Assembly: GCF_029689925.1 (NCBI RefSeq)
Contig: NZ_CP121445.1
Span: 535,001 to 599,000 of the forward strand
Length of the DNA stretch: 64,000 bases
Reading direction: 5' to 3'
From: Anaerocolumna sp. AGMB13025
GTDB taxonomy: Bacteria > Bacillota > Clostridia > Lachnospirales > Lachnospiraceae
Position numbers and translations under genes: made by a program. Positions 44,563 to 53,759 of the stretch are shown here, one piece after another. Positions within the stretch are counted from its first letter, which is position 1; every line of letters starts with the position of its first letter. The notes below the pieces were generated by a model. That model worked only from the letters and a program-made list of their open reading frames with translations, was not told the origin of the DNA and did not search any database.

Positions 44563-46248
44563 ATGAGTGACAAAATGAGACCAGTACCTTTTGAGGAACT
44601 GTTAAAACAGGCTTTATGGGAATATAGGCAGAAAGGTTCCTTCTTTTTCGTACCAGTTGAAAAAATAGACAGCCAGATCCCAAAGGTCCACTTAAGCGGT
44701 AAGGAAATCGAATCACCAATTGGACCGGCCGCCGGACCCCATACCCAGTTAGCCCAGAATATAATTGCCGCTTATGCTGCCGGAGCCAGGTATTTTGAAT
44801 TAAAGACAGTTCAGATAGTAGAGGGAGAGAGTTTAGGACTTAAGAAACCCTGTATTTATGTAAGTGATGAAGCATATAATACGGAGTGGTCCACGGAGTT
44901 AACCGTTATTCAGGCCTTAGAGGAATATATCAAAGCCTGGTATCTTTTAAAACTGCTGATCAAAGAGTTTAAACTTGGAGACCCCGAGGGATTTGTATTT
45001 AATATGAGTGTGGGTTACAACCTAGAAGGCATAAAATCAGAAAAGATAGATTATTTTATAGAAAGTATGAAGGATGCCTCTAAGGTGAGGGCTTATCAGG
45101 ACTATGTGCGGTTTACCATAGAGCATCTTGACTGGTTTACCTCTCTAACCAGAGAATACGTAACAGGTCTTTGGCCTTATATCAGCAATACCATTACTCT
45201 TTCCACCATGCACGGCTGCCCGGCTAAGGAAATTGAAAGTATAACCACCTATTTGATGGAGGTTAAAAAGCTAAATACCTATTTAAAATGTAATCCAACC
45301 CTTCTTGGTGTTTTACAGGTAAGGACTATTCTTGACAAGATGGGATATGAGTATGTCACATTTGATAGAGAAAGCTTTGAAGCAGATATTTCTTTTGAAG
45401 CAGTAACGGAACTGCTTGCGCGTCTCCAGACTGTGAGTAAAAGAGTTAAGGTGGAATTCGGGGTTAAACTTACCAATACCTTTCCGGTACGGATCAAAGA
45501 GCAGGAATTGCAGGGGGAAACCATGTATATGTCCGGTCCGGCTCTCTATCCGCTGACCATAGGAGTTGCTGCAAAATTAAGCGAGGCTTTTAAGGGTAAC
45601 CTATCTATATCTTACTCCGGCGGAGCTGATACCGGGAATATCGGGGCAATCTATGAAACCGGAATCTGTCCCATTACCGTATCAACCCTTTTGCTAAAGC
45701 CGGGTGGTTACCGGAATTTAACCAGGCTGAACAAAGCATTGGCAGATAAGCCTGTGAAACAAAAACAGAGTATTGAGACAGAGCTGGTAAAGAAATTGGC
45801 AGAAAAAGCGGTACAGGATACAAGGTATTTTAAGACGGATCGGAAGAAGGAAAAGAAAAAATTATCAGTCACTTCCTATTCTCCCTTTTGCTCAAAATGC
45901 AGAAATTGTGTGGAGGTTTGTCCAAACCGAGCAAATCAGTCCTACGAATGGAAGCAAAAAAGTTATGTCCTGCATCAGGACCGGTTATGTAATGAATGCG
46001 GAACCTGTTCCTTCTTCTGTATCTTGGGGCATGTACCTTATAAAGAGAAATTCACCGAGTTTTATAACCGGGAGGATATGCAAGAAAGTGATAATGATGG
46101 GTTTTACAGGAAACAGGAGAGGTTCACAATCCGGATAGCCGGTCAGGTCCATACAGGCAGTTTAACGGAGCTGCGTACCATATCAGAGGAAGTAACTGAA
46201 ATATTAGAACATCATTATGCAAATAACCGGACGGATTACGCAGGATAA
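44563..46248 (+). CDS. ygfK: YgfK-like iron-sulfur oxidoreductase, short form
   Basis: The 561-aa protein matches the N-terminal half of YgfK: a dihydroorotate/dihydropyrimidine dehydrogenase-like barrel (SPIGPAAGPHTQLAQN, LSTMHGCP) and two [4Fe-4S] motifs near residues 445-495 (CSKCRNCVEVCPN and CNECGTCSFFC). Family members I know are about 1000 residues and carry a C-terminal FAD/NAD(P)-binding half, which is missing here and not encoded next door. It likely reduces a purine-derived intermediate using electrons from a separate flavoprotein. Confidence 0.86.
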   Translation: MSDKMRPVPFEELLKQALWEYRQKGSFFFVPVEKIDSQIPKVHLSGKEIESPIGPAAGPHTQLAQNIIAAYAAGARYFELKTVQIVEGESLGLKKPCIYVSDEAYNTEWSTELTVIQALEEYIKAWYLLKLLIKEFKLGDPEGFVFNMSVGYNLEGIKSEKIDYFIESMKDASKVRAYQDYVRFTIEHLDWFTSLTREYVTGLWPYISNTITLSTMHGCPAKEIESITTYLMEVKKLNTYLKCNPTLLGVLQVRTILDKMGYEYVTFDRESFEADISFEAVTELLARLQTVSKRVKVEFGVKLTNTFPVRIKEQELQGETMYMSGPALYPLTIGVAAKLSEAFKGNLSISYSGGADTGNIGAIYETGICPITVSTLLLKPGGYRNLTRLNKALADKPVKQKQSIETELVKKLAEKAVQDTRYFKTDRKKEKKKLSVTSYSPFCSKCRNCVEVCPNRANQSYEWKQKSYVLHQDRLCNECGTCSFFCILGHVPYKEKFTEFYNREDMQESDNDGFYRKQERFTIRIAGQVHTGSLTELRTISEEVTEILEHHYANNRTDYAG

Positions 46249-46263
46249 ACTTTCATCTGGGAG

Positions 46264-46321
46264 TTTGAAGAAATAATTCGTTCTGTCAATTTGAAGGAAT
46301 AAATCGTTCTGTCAATTTGAA
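46264..46321. repeat. 26-bp direct repeat, two units plus a partial third
   Basis: Units TTTGAAGAAATAATTCGTTC... (46264) and the near-identical one at 46290 each end in CTGTCAA, and a third TTTGAA follows. It lies between ygfK and ygeX and shows no coding potential. Confidence 0.8.
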
Positions 46322-46374
46322 AATCATGTACTAGAGCATATAGAATCATTTCATATCTAACAGGAGGAAAATCA

Positions 46375-47583
46375 GTGAGCCAGTTTGAACTCGTACAGTA
46401 TAAGCGGAAAAAAGGAACGAAGAAGAATCTGGACCATTTAGGTCTAAATGCGGCGAAGAAGGCACAAAAATTTCACAGCAGTTTTGATATGTATAAAGAA
46501 ACACCCCTTGTTTCTTTAAGCAGTCTGTCAAAAGAATTAAACGTAAAAAATATATACGTTAAAGATGAATCCTACCGGTTTGGTTTAAATGCCTTTAAGG
46601 TATTAGGGGGCAGTTTTGCTATCGGCAATTACATAGCAGAGAAGTTAGGAAGGGATATCGAGGAACTTCCCTATCATACTATGATTTCTAAAGAAGTAAA
46701 GGAAAAACTGGGGGATATTACCTTCATATCCGCAACCGATGGAAATCACGGAAGAGGTGTTGCCTGGACAGCGAACCAGCTAAAACAGAAATCCGTGATT
46801 TTAATGCCGGCAGGCAGTGCAGAGGAACGACTTTACAATATCCAGTCAGAAGGAGCAAAAGCATCTATTACAGATTTGAATTATGACGAGGCAGTACGTT
46901 TAGCTAACCGTTATGCAGAAGAAAATGGCTGGGTACTAGTTCAGGATACTGCCTGGGAGGGCTATGAGGCAATACCGACCTGGATTATGCAAGGATATAC
47001 AACCCTGGCGTATGAAGCTTATTTACAACTACAGGGCGTAAAACCTACCCATATTTTTCTTCAGGCAGGAGTTGGATCCTTTGCCGGTGCAGTTCAGGGA
47101 TTTTTCGCAAGTGTTTATGGGGACGACAGACCGGTTACCACCATTGTGGAACCAAATGCCGCCGCTTGTATCTTTCAGACTGCAAAAGCAGAGGATGGAA
47201 AAATACATCCCGTAACCGGCAATATGAACACTATTATGGCAGGGCTTGCCTGTGGGGAACCGGCTACGGTAGCCTGGGAGGTATTAAAGGATTACTCCGA
47301 TAATTTCGTCTCTTGTCCGGATTATACCGCAGCCCAGGGAATGCGGATACTTGGCAATCCTTTAGCTGGAGATGAAAAAATTGTGGCCGGGGAGAGCGGA
47401 GCAGCAGGTTTTGGATTAGTCAGCGAGGTTTTAAGAAATCCCGAGCTTGACTGGTTAAAAAAGGCTTTGGGTATTGATGAAAATTCGGTTCTTCTCTTTT
47501 TTAATAGTGAAGGGGATACCGATAGGGACAATTATAGAAGAATTGTCTGGGATGGGTTTTATAAAAGAACGGATATGGACTAA
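46375..47583 (+). CDS. ygeX: Diaminopropionate ammonia-lyase (YgeX)
   Basis: The 402-aa protein is a fold type II PLP enzyme with the Lys in FGLNAFKVLGG, the phosphate-binding GVGSFAGAVQG and a SDGNHGR-like TDGNHGRG. It splits 2,3-diaminopropionate into pyruvate and ammonia. In urate-degrading gut bacteria the ygeX homologue is part of the purine-breakdown set. AGGAGG precedes a GTG start. Confidence 0.94.
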   Translation: MSQFELVQYKRKKGTKKNLDHLGLNAAKKAQKFHSSFDMYKETPLVSLSSLSKELNVKNIYVKDESYRFGLNAFKVLGGSFAIGNYIAEKLGRDIEELPYHTMISKEVKEKLGDITFISATDGNHGRGVAWTANQLKQKSVILMPAGSAEERLYNIQSEGAKASITDLNYDEAVRLANRYAEENGWVLVQDTAWEGYEAIPTWIMQGYTTLAYEAYLQLQGVKPTHIFLQAGVGSFAGAVQGFFASVYGDDRPVTTIVEPNAAACIFQTAKAEDGKIHPVTGNMNTIMAGLACGEPATVAWEVLKDYSDNFVSCPDYTAAQGMRILGNPLAGDEKIVAGESGAAGFGLVSEVLRNPELDWLKKALGIDENSVLLFFNSEGDTDRDNYRRIVWDGFYKRTDMD

Positions 47584-47858
47584 TTAGCACTTGAAAATAG
47601 TCAAAAACCAAAGTAAAAGCCTGGAGTTTAAAATTAAAAACGAACTTACAAACATATTAATATTCAAATTAGAACTTAAGGGTTAGCGCAAGGTTCAAGT
47701 TACAGAGTTTGCAGTGCTTAACGTTCTTTATTTATAACTCATTTATCTCATTTATATTGTATGTAATTTTTATCAGGGCTTATCTTTTGGTTATATATTA
47801 TATATTTGCATGAATAAATATTAATTTTCCACAGGATTCAGAAAAAGGAGGAAAAACC

Positions 47859-49043
47859 GTGTTAGATAAGAACAGGGAAATGGAAGTGATTGCATTATGC
47901 CAGAAACTGGTCCGGGCCAAGAGTTATTCCGGAGAAGAGAACCTGGCAGCAGAAGAATTGTCTGCATTCTTTAAGGAGAAAGGCTTTGATGAGGTAACCG
48001 TAGATAAATACGGCAACCTGATTGGAAGGATAAAGGGTAATCGCCCGGGAAAAAAAATCCTGTTTGACGGTCACCTGGATACCGTTGTGGTGGGAAAGGA
48101 AGCAGACTGGGAGTATCCTCCTTTTCAGGCAGAGATTCATGAGGGCAAAATATACGGCAGAGGAACGTCGGATATGAAGGGTGCAGTAGCAGCTATGGCT
48201 TGCGCGGCAGCGAATTATGCCCAGGATACCGACAGAGAATTTGCCGGGGAAATCTATGTGGCCGGGGTGGTACATGAGGAGTGTTTTGAAGGAATAGCAG
48301 CAAGAAATATCAGTGCCTTGGTAAAACCGGATTATGTTATTATCGGAGAAGCCTCAGACCTTAATCTTAAAATCGGCCAGAGGGGACGGGCGGAAATAAA
48401 GCTAGAAACCTTTGGCATACCTGCCCATTCTGCCAATCCGGAAAAGGGAATCAATGCGGTTTATAAGATGTCAAAAGTCATTGAGGCTGTCAGAACGTTA
48501 GAGCCCACCAGTCATTCGGTCCTTGGAAAAGGCATACTGGAACTGACGGACATCAAGTCAAGTCCTTATCCGGGAGCGTCTGTGGTACCGGAATACTGTG
48601 CGGCAACTTATGACAGAAGGCTTTTGGTAGGAGAAACGAAGGAAAGTGTGTTACAACCCATTGAAGAGCTGTTAGAACAGTTAAAAGCAGAAGACCCGGA
48701 ATTAAAGGTGAAGGTATCCTATGCAGTGGGAAAAGAAAACTGCTATACCGGTGAGACCATAGAAGGGGAGAGGTTCTTTCCAGGGTGGCTCTTTGACAGA
48801 GAAGAACCCTTTATTGCAGAAGCCTTAAAAGAACTAAAAACCCTGGGCTATGAAACAGAAATAACCCAGTACAATTTTTGCACCAATGGAAGTCATTATG
48901 CCGGTGAAGCAGGCATAAAAACAATGGGTATGGGACCGTCAAGAGAAAATCTGGCCCACACCATGAATGAATATATTGAAATCGACCAGTTAACGAAAGT
49001 AACGGGAGCTTATTATGCAATTATGAAAGCACTGCTGGTGTAA
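47859..49043 (+). CDS. ygeY: M20-family hydrolase YgeY
   Basis: The 394-aa protein has the M20 metallopeptidase features: FDGHLDTV, GRGTSDMKGA, HEECFEG and IGEASDL. In purine clusters YgeY acts next to YgeX, probably hydrolysing an N-carbamoyl or N-formyl intermediate to release diaminopropionate; that step is inferred. AAGGAGG lies before the GTG start. The gap to ygeX is 275 bases with nothing recognised in it. Confidence 0.93.
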   Translation: MLDKNREMEVIALCQKLVRAKSYSGEENLAAEELSAFFKEKGFDEVTVDKYGNLIGRIKGNRPGKKILFDGHLDTVVVGKEADWEYPPFQAEIHEGKIYGRGTSDMKGAVAAMACAAANYAQDTDREFAGEIYVAGVVHEECFEGIAARNISALVKPDYVIIGEASDLNLKIGQRGRAEIKLETFGIPAHSANPEKGINAVYKMSKVIEAVRTLEPTSHSVLGKGILELTDIKSSPYPGASVVPEYCAATYDRRLLVGETKESVLQPIEELLEQLKAEDPELKVKVSYAVGKENCYTGETIEGERFFPGWLFDREEPFIAEALKELKTLGYETEITQYNFCTNGSHYAGEAGIKTMGMGPSRENLAHTMNEYIEIDQLTKVTGAYYAIMKALLV

Positions 49044-49060
49044 GGCAGAAGGGAGCCGGT

Positions 49061-50659
49061 ATGAAACTATTGATAAAAGGCACCACAATCGTTGACGGAA
49101 GTTCTGACCAATCCTTTTACGGGGATGTACTTATGGAAGACGGAATCATAAAAGAAGTGGGAAGCATTCCAGATAAAACATACACAGGTACGGTAATCAT
49201 TGACGGCAAAGGACTGGTCACAGCACCTGGTTTTATTGATACCCACAGCCATAGCGATTTAAAAGTACTGACAGAACCAGAAATTTTACCAAAGGTCATG
49301 CAGGGCATTACAACGGAGGTACTGGGTCAGGATGGCATATCCATGGCGCCTCTGCCTAAGCAATATATTGATACCTGGCGTAAAAACCTTGCTGGTCTGG
49401 ATGGGGAAAGTGACTTGATTAACTGGGATTATGAAACTACAAAAAACTATCTCAAAATGATAGAAGCTGTGAAACCCGGTCTTAATGAAGCCTATCTGGT
49501 ACCTCACGGCAACATTAGAATGGAAGCTATGGGTCTTGATAACCGGCAGCCAGATAATAAAGAGCTGGAAATCATGTGCCGCATTACCAGAAGAGAGATG
49601 GAGGCAGGCTGCCTTGGGCTGTCTTCCGGTTTGATTTATACACCCTGTGCCTACTCAGCAACCTCTGAAATTATTGAATTATGTAAAGTAGTGGCAGAAT
49701 ACGAGGGAGTCTTTGTGGTACATCAAAGAAGTGAAGCTGATGGGGTTCAGGAATCTATGGAAGAGATTTTAGAGGTTGGCAGAAGGTCCGGTGTCAAAAT
49801 ACATTTTTCCCATTTTAAAGTATGCGGAAAAGACAACTGGGATAAATTAGAGGATATGTTAAAATTATTAGACCAGGCAAGGGAAGAAGGCATCCAGGTA
49901 TCCTTTGACCAGTACCCTTATGTGGCGGGCAGTACCATGCTTTCAGTCATACTTCCGCCCTGGGTCCATGACGGAGGTACCAATGAGCTGATGAAACGGC
50001 TGGGGGATGAAACGCTTCGTATTAAAATGAAAGAAGATATACAAAACGGAATACCGGGCTGGGATAATTTTATCCGTTTTGCCGGTGTGGAGGGGATTTT
50101 TATTACCAGTGTGGCAACGGATAAGAATAAAGGGCTAATTGGTAAAAATTTAAAGGAAATCGGAGAATTACAAGGCAAAGACCCTTTAGACGCTGCTTTT
50201 GATCTATTGGCAGAGGAAGAGAATGGGGTTGGCATGGTGGACTTTTACGGCTCTGAGGAAGCGGTCATAAAAATCCTGAAGAGAGCGGAAATGAATGCCT
50301 GCACCGACGGGCTTTTATCCGGTAAGCCTCATCCAAGAGTATACGGTTCTTTCCCTAGAATCCTCGGAAAATATGTAAGGGAAGAAAATGCACTTAGTCT
50401 GGAAGAAGCCATATACAAGCTTACCCATAAAGCCGCAAAAGCCATGAATATAAAAAACAGAGGGTTGATAAAACCCGGATATTATGCCGACATTACTATG
50501 TTTAACCCGGATACCGTATTAGATCAGGGAACTTATACAGAACCGATGCAATATCCAACCGGTATTGCGTATGTAATTATCAATGGAGAAGTTGTTGTTA
50601 GTAAAGGCAAGCCTACCGGAGTAAGAGCTGGACAGGTAATTAGAAGAATAAGTTCTTGA
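49061..50659 (+). CDS. N-acyl-D-amino-acid deacylase family amidohydrolase
   Basis: The 532-aa protein has the D-aminoacylase pattern: APGFIDTHSHSD, VLGQDGISMAP, GLSSGLIYTPCAYS, HQRSEADG, SFDQYPYVAGSTML and GKPHPRVYGSFPR. The family hydrolyses N-acyl or N-carbamoyl D-amino acids. Its place between ygeY and the fused xanthine dehydrogenase suggests it handles a carbamoylated intermediate of purine breakdown, which is inference. It starts 17 bases after ygeY. Confidence 0.88.
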   Translation: MKLLIKGTTIVDGSSDQSFYGDVLMEDGIIKEVGSIPDKTYTGTVIIDGKGLVTAPGFIDTHSHSDLKVLTEPEILPKVMQGITTEVLGQDGISMAPLPKQYIDTWRKNLAGLDGESDLINWDYETTKNYLKMIEAVKPGLNEAYLVPHGNIRMEAMGLDNRQPDNKELEIMCRITRREMEAGCLGLSSGLIYTPCAYSATSEIIELCKVVAEYEGVFVVHQRSEADGVQESMEEILEVGRRSGVKIHFSHFKVCGKDNWDKLEDMLKLLDQAREEGIQVSFDQYPYVAGSTMLSVILPPWVHDGGTNELMKRLGDETLRIKMKEDIQNGIPGWDNFIRFAGVEGIFITSVATDKNKGLIGKNLKEIGELQGKDPLDAAFDLLAEEENGVGMVDFYGSEEAVIKILKRAEMNACTDGLLSGKPHPRVYGSFPRILGKYVREENALSLEEAIYKLTHKAAKAMNIKNRGLIKPGYYADITMFNPDTVLDQGTYTEPMQYPTGIAYVIINGEVVVSKGKPTGVRAGQVIRRISS

Positions 50660-50690
50660 AAGTCACATGTTGTCAAAAAGGAGGAAGCTC

Positions 50691-53249
50691 ATGTACCAAT
50701 TTACAATCAATCACCAGACGATAACGACAGAAGAAGAGGTTAACCTCCTGGAATATATGAGGGATGTCCTTGACATTACTTCGGTAAAAAACGGCTGTAT
50801 GGAAGGCGCCTGCGGCGCTTGTATGGTCTTAATGGACCAAAAGGCAGTCAGAGCCTGCCTTTTTACTACCGCCAAAGCAGACGGCAGGGAAATACTTACC
50901 GTGGAAGGGCTGTCCAAACGGGAGCAGGAGGTCTACTCCTTTGCCTTTGCAGAAGCCGGAGCAGTGCAGTGCGGCTTTTGTATACCGGGCATGATAATAA
51001 GTGCCAAAGGGTTACTTGATAAAAATCCAAAGCCTCTTAAGTCAGAGGTGAAACAGGCTATAAAGGGCAATATCTGCCGCTGTACCGGTTATGTTAAAAT
51101 AGAACAGGCTATTCTTTTGGCCGCCGAATATCTCAGGGAAGGAAAAGAAGTGCCGGTTAGGGAATTTTCCGGACAGGTCGGGGAGCGGAGCCACAGACCG
51201 GATGCAGAAGGGAAGGTACTAGGAACCGCCAAGTTTTCAGATGATCTTAAAGTACCTCGTATGGTTTACGGCTCTGCCCTTCGGTCTAAGTATCCCAGGG
51301 CTTTGGTAAAGGCAGTCCATCTGGAACAGGCTTATAAGCATCCGGAGGTTATAAAAATCGTATTGGCAGAAGATATTCCTGGTGAGCGCTACATCGGGCA
51401 TCTGACCCATGATTGGCCGGCTATCATAGCCACGGGAGAGGAAACCAGGTATCCCGGAGATTCCATCTGTCTGATTGCAGCCAGAACGAAAAAGGCGCTA
51501 AATGAAATTAAGGACTTAATCGAAGTGGAATATGAAGAACTTACCCCTATGCTCAGTCCCTTTGAGGCTATGAAAGAGGATGCGCCGCTTATTCACGACA
51601 GCGGTAATATATACCGTAAGGAATTGATTCATAGAGGCAATGTAGAAGAAGCCCTTAAGAATTCCGCTCATGTCGTTACCAAAGTATATAATACCCCTGC
51701 CCAGGAACATGCTTTTCTGGAACCGGAAAGTGCTCTTGCTGTACCGGAGGGGGATGGTCTTACGGTATATACCGGAGGACAGAGTATTTATGATGAATAC
51801 CGGGAAATCGGCATGCTACTTGGTATACCACAGGAAAAACTGCGGATTATCAGTGCTTATGTAGGCGGCGGCTTTGGCGGGAAGGAAGATATGAGTGTTC
51901 AGCACCATGCAGCCTTACTGGCTTATCTATGTAAAATGCCGGTGAAGGTAACCCTGACCAGAGAAGAAAGCCTCCTGGTTCATCCAAAGCGCCACCCAAT
52001 GGAGATGGAGCTGACTACCGGCTGTGATGAAACGGGCAGGCTGACCGCCATGCGACTGCGCCTTACTGCCGATACGGGAGCTTATGCATCTCTTGGAGGA
52101 CCAGTGCTCCAGCGGGCCTGTACCCATGCGGCTGGACCTTATAATTACCAGAATATTGATATTATCGGTCTTGCGGTTTATACCAATAACGTACCCTCCG
52201 GGGCCTTTAGAGGGTTTGGGGTGACTCAGACTATGTTCGCTACGGAGTGTAATCTAAATTTACTGGCAGAAAAAGCAGGTCTTGACCCCTATGAAATACG
52301 TTATCTAAATGCAATTCGCCCGGGTCAGACCCTGCCCAATGGACAGCTTGCCGATGAAGGTACTGGTCTTTTAGAAACCTTGGAAGCGGTTAAGGAGGAA
52401 TATTATAGGAATTATGACCGGGCAGGAATTGCCTGTGCCATAAAAAATGCCGGTGTAGGGGTAGGTATTCCCGATACGGGCAGAGTGCGCCTTAAAATCG
52501 TAGACGGAAAAGTGTCTCTTCGTACCAGTGCCGCCTGTATGGGTCAGGGAATTGCTGCTACCATGCGTGCAATCTGCTGTGAAACCACAGGACTTAGGGC
52601 AGAAGAGGTAATTGTTGCAAGACCGGATACAAAGTATACGCCTAATTCCGGTACCAGTACAGCGTCCAGACAGACAGTTATAACCGGTGAAACCGTAAGA
52701 AGGGTTTCCCTCCTGCTAAAGAAAGCTCTTGAAACACATAGCCTAAAAGAGCTGGAGGGGGAAGAATTCTATGAGGAGTTTGTAGGAATTACAGACCCAA
52801 TGGGAGCGGATAAACCCAATCCGGTCAGTCATTTGGCATATGGCTATGCCACCCAGGTGGTTATCTTAAATGATGAGGGAAAGGTTGGGACAGTGATTGC
52901 CGCTCACGACGTAGGCCGTGCCATTAATCCAAGTAACGTGGAAGGTCAGATTGAAGGCGGGGTAGTAATGGGACTTGGCTTTGGACTTACCGAGAATCCC
53001 AGAATTAAAAGCGGAAGACCAACTGCGAAATACGGTACCCTTGGGCTGTTTCGTGCCCCCGAGGTGCCTGAAATTAAAACAATACTGATAGAAAAGAATA
53101 AAGCGGAATTAGCTTATGGTGCCAAGGGAGTCGGTGAAATTCCGTTAATACCAACATCTCCTGCGGCCCAGGCAGCTTATTATAAGCGGGACGGCATATT
53201 CAGGACCAGCCTGCCCCTTAAGAATACCCCATACAGCAAGCAGGAGTAG
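50691..53249 (+). CDS. Selenium-dependent xanthine dehydrogenase, fused 2Fe-2S and Mo domains
   Basis: The 852-aa protein joins an N-terminal [2Fe-2S] unit (CMEGACGACMVL, QCGFCIPGM, ICRCTGYVK, about residues 1-155) to a full molybdopterin-binding part (GTAKFSDDL, QEHAFLEPE, GGGFGGKED, RGFGVTQ, CMGQGIAATM, GAKGVGEIPL). This is the layout of the Se-dependent xanthine dehydrogenase group. It has no FAD domain, so it needs the subunit at 42194 or another electron acceptor. AAAGGAGG precedes the ATG at 50691; the longer frame from 50667 includes that site. Confidence 0.92.
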   Translation: MYQFTINHQTITTEEEVNLLEYMRDVLDITSVKNGCMEGACGACMVLMDQKAVRACLFTTAKADGREILTVEGLSKREQEVYSFAFAEAGAVQCGFCIPGMIISAKGLLDKNPKPLKSEVKQAIKGNICRCTGYVKIEQAILLAAEYLREGKEVPVREFSGQVGERSHRPDAEGKVLGTAKFSDDLKVPRMVYGSALRSKYPRALVKAVHLEQAYKHPEVIKIVLAEDIPGERYIGHLTHDWPAIIATGEETRYPGDSICLIAARTKKALNEIKDLIEVEYEELTPMLSPFEAMKEDAPLIHDSGNIYRKELIHRGNVEEALKNSAHVVTKVYNTPAQEHAFLEPESALAVPEGDGLTVYTGGQSIYDEYREIGMLLGIPQEKLRIISAYVGGGFGGKEDMSVQHHAALLAYLCKMPVKVTLTREESLLVHPKRHPMEMELTTGCDETGRLTAMRLRLTADTGAYASLGGPVLQRACTHAAGPYNYQNIDIIGLAVYTNNVPSGAFRGFGVTQTMFATECNLNLLAEKAGLDPYEIRYLNAIRPGQTLPNGQLADEGTGLLETLEAVKEEYYRNYDRAGIACAIKNAGVGVGIPDTGRVRLKIVDGKVSLRTSAACMGQGIAATMRAICCETTGLRAEEVIVARPDTKYTPNSGTSTASRQTVITGETVRRVSLLLKKALETHSLKELEGEEFYEEFVGITDPMGADKPNPVSHLAYGYATQVVILNDEGKVGTVIAAHDVGRAINPSNVEGQIEGGVVMGLGFGLTENPRIKSGRPTAKYGTLGLFRAPEVPEIKTILIEKNKAELAYGAKGVGEIPLIPTSPAAQAAYYKRDGIFRTSLPLKNTPYSKQE

Positions 53250-53393
53250 CCTTTATAAAAATCGTTCTATATTTATGCGTTATTTTGCAACATTATTAAA
53301 AACACACGAAATACTTGTTGTAAAATTAAATTTACTTATTAATAGCATTAAAATTTATATTATAAAATTTGCTTGATTAGTTCATCAAATAGA

Positions 53394-53421
53394 TTGACAA
53401 AAAACTATTTTATGATATACT
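53394..53421 (+). promoter_or_regulatory. Sigma-A promoter of the purine ABC importer operon
   Basis: TTGACA (53394-53399) and TATACT (53416-53421) are separated by 16 bp. The transcript would have a leader of about 330 nt. Confidence 0.8.
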
Positions 53422-53427
53422 AAGTAA

Positions 53428-53759
53428 TCATTAAAGTTAAAACGCTTGCGCAGGCGTTGTATGTATATTATATCGTATAAGATACTTACAACACCTTTTT
53501 CATTCAACAATTGATTTATTATTTTATCAAACCGGATGGAATTATAGGCCCAAAGAAGGGAGTTGTATGCACATATAGTACATACAGCTCCTTATTTATT
53601 TTCAGACTATAATTCAAAACGTTCCCCAATTTTCGTACATATGCTTTAGGAGATAGACAGGAAATGTCTGTGTAAATGCGGACATACATCAATCCTACGG
53701 GCATAATGTGATATAGGTATCATAACAAGATAAACAATTCTTACAGGAGGAAGTTAATT
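53428..53759 (+). promoter_or_regulatory. Long leader of the BMP lipoprotein gene with two terminator-like hairpins
   Basis: AACGC (53441-53445) can pair with GCGTT (53454-53458). That pairing would block the terminator stem GGCGTTGTATGTAT (53453-53466) with ATACTTACAACACC (53482-53495), which is followed by TTTTT. A second stem GGAGTTGTATG/CATACAGCTCC (53559-53591) precedes a T-rich run. The overlap of the two pairings is the classic attenuation layout. I do not see a known purine aptamer core. Confidence 0.6.
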
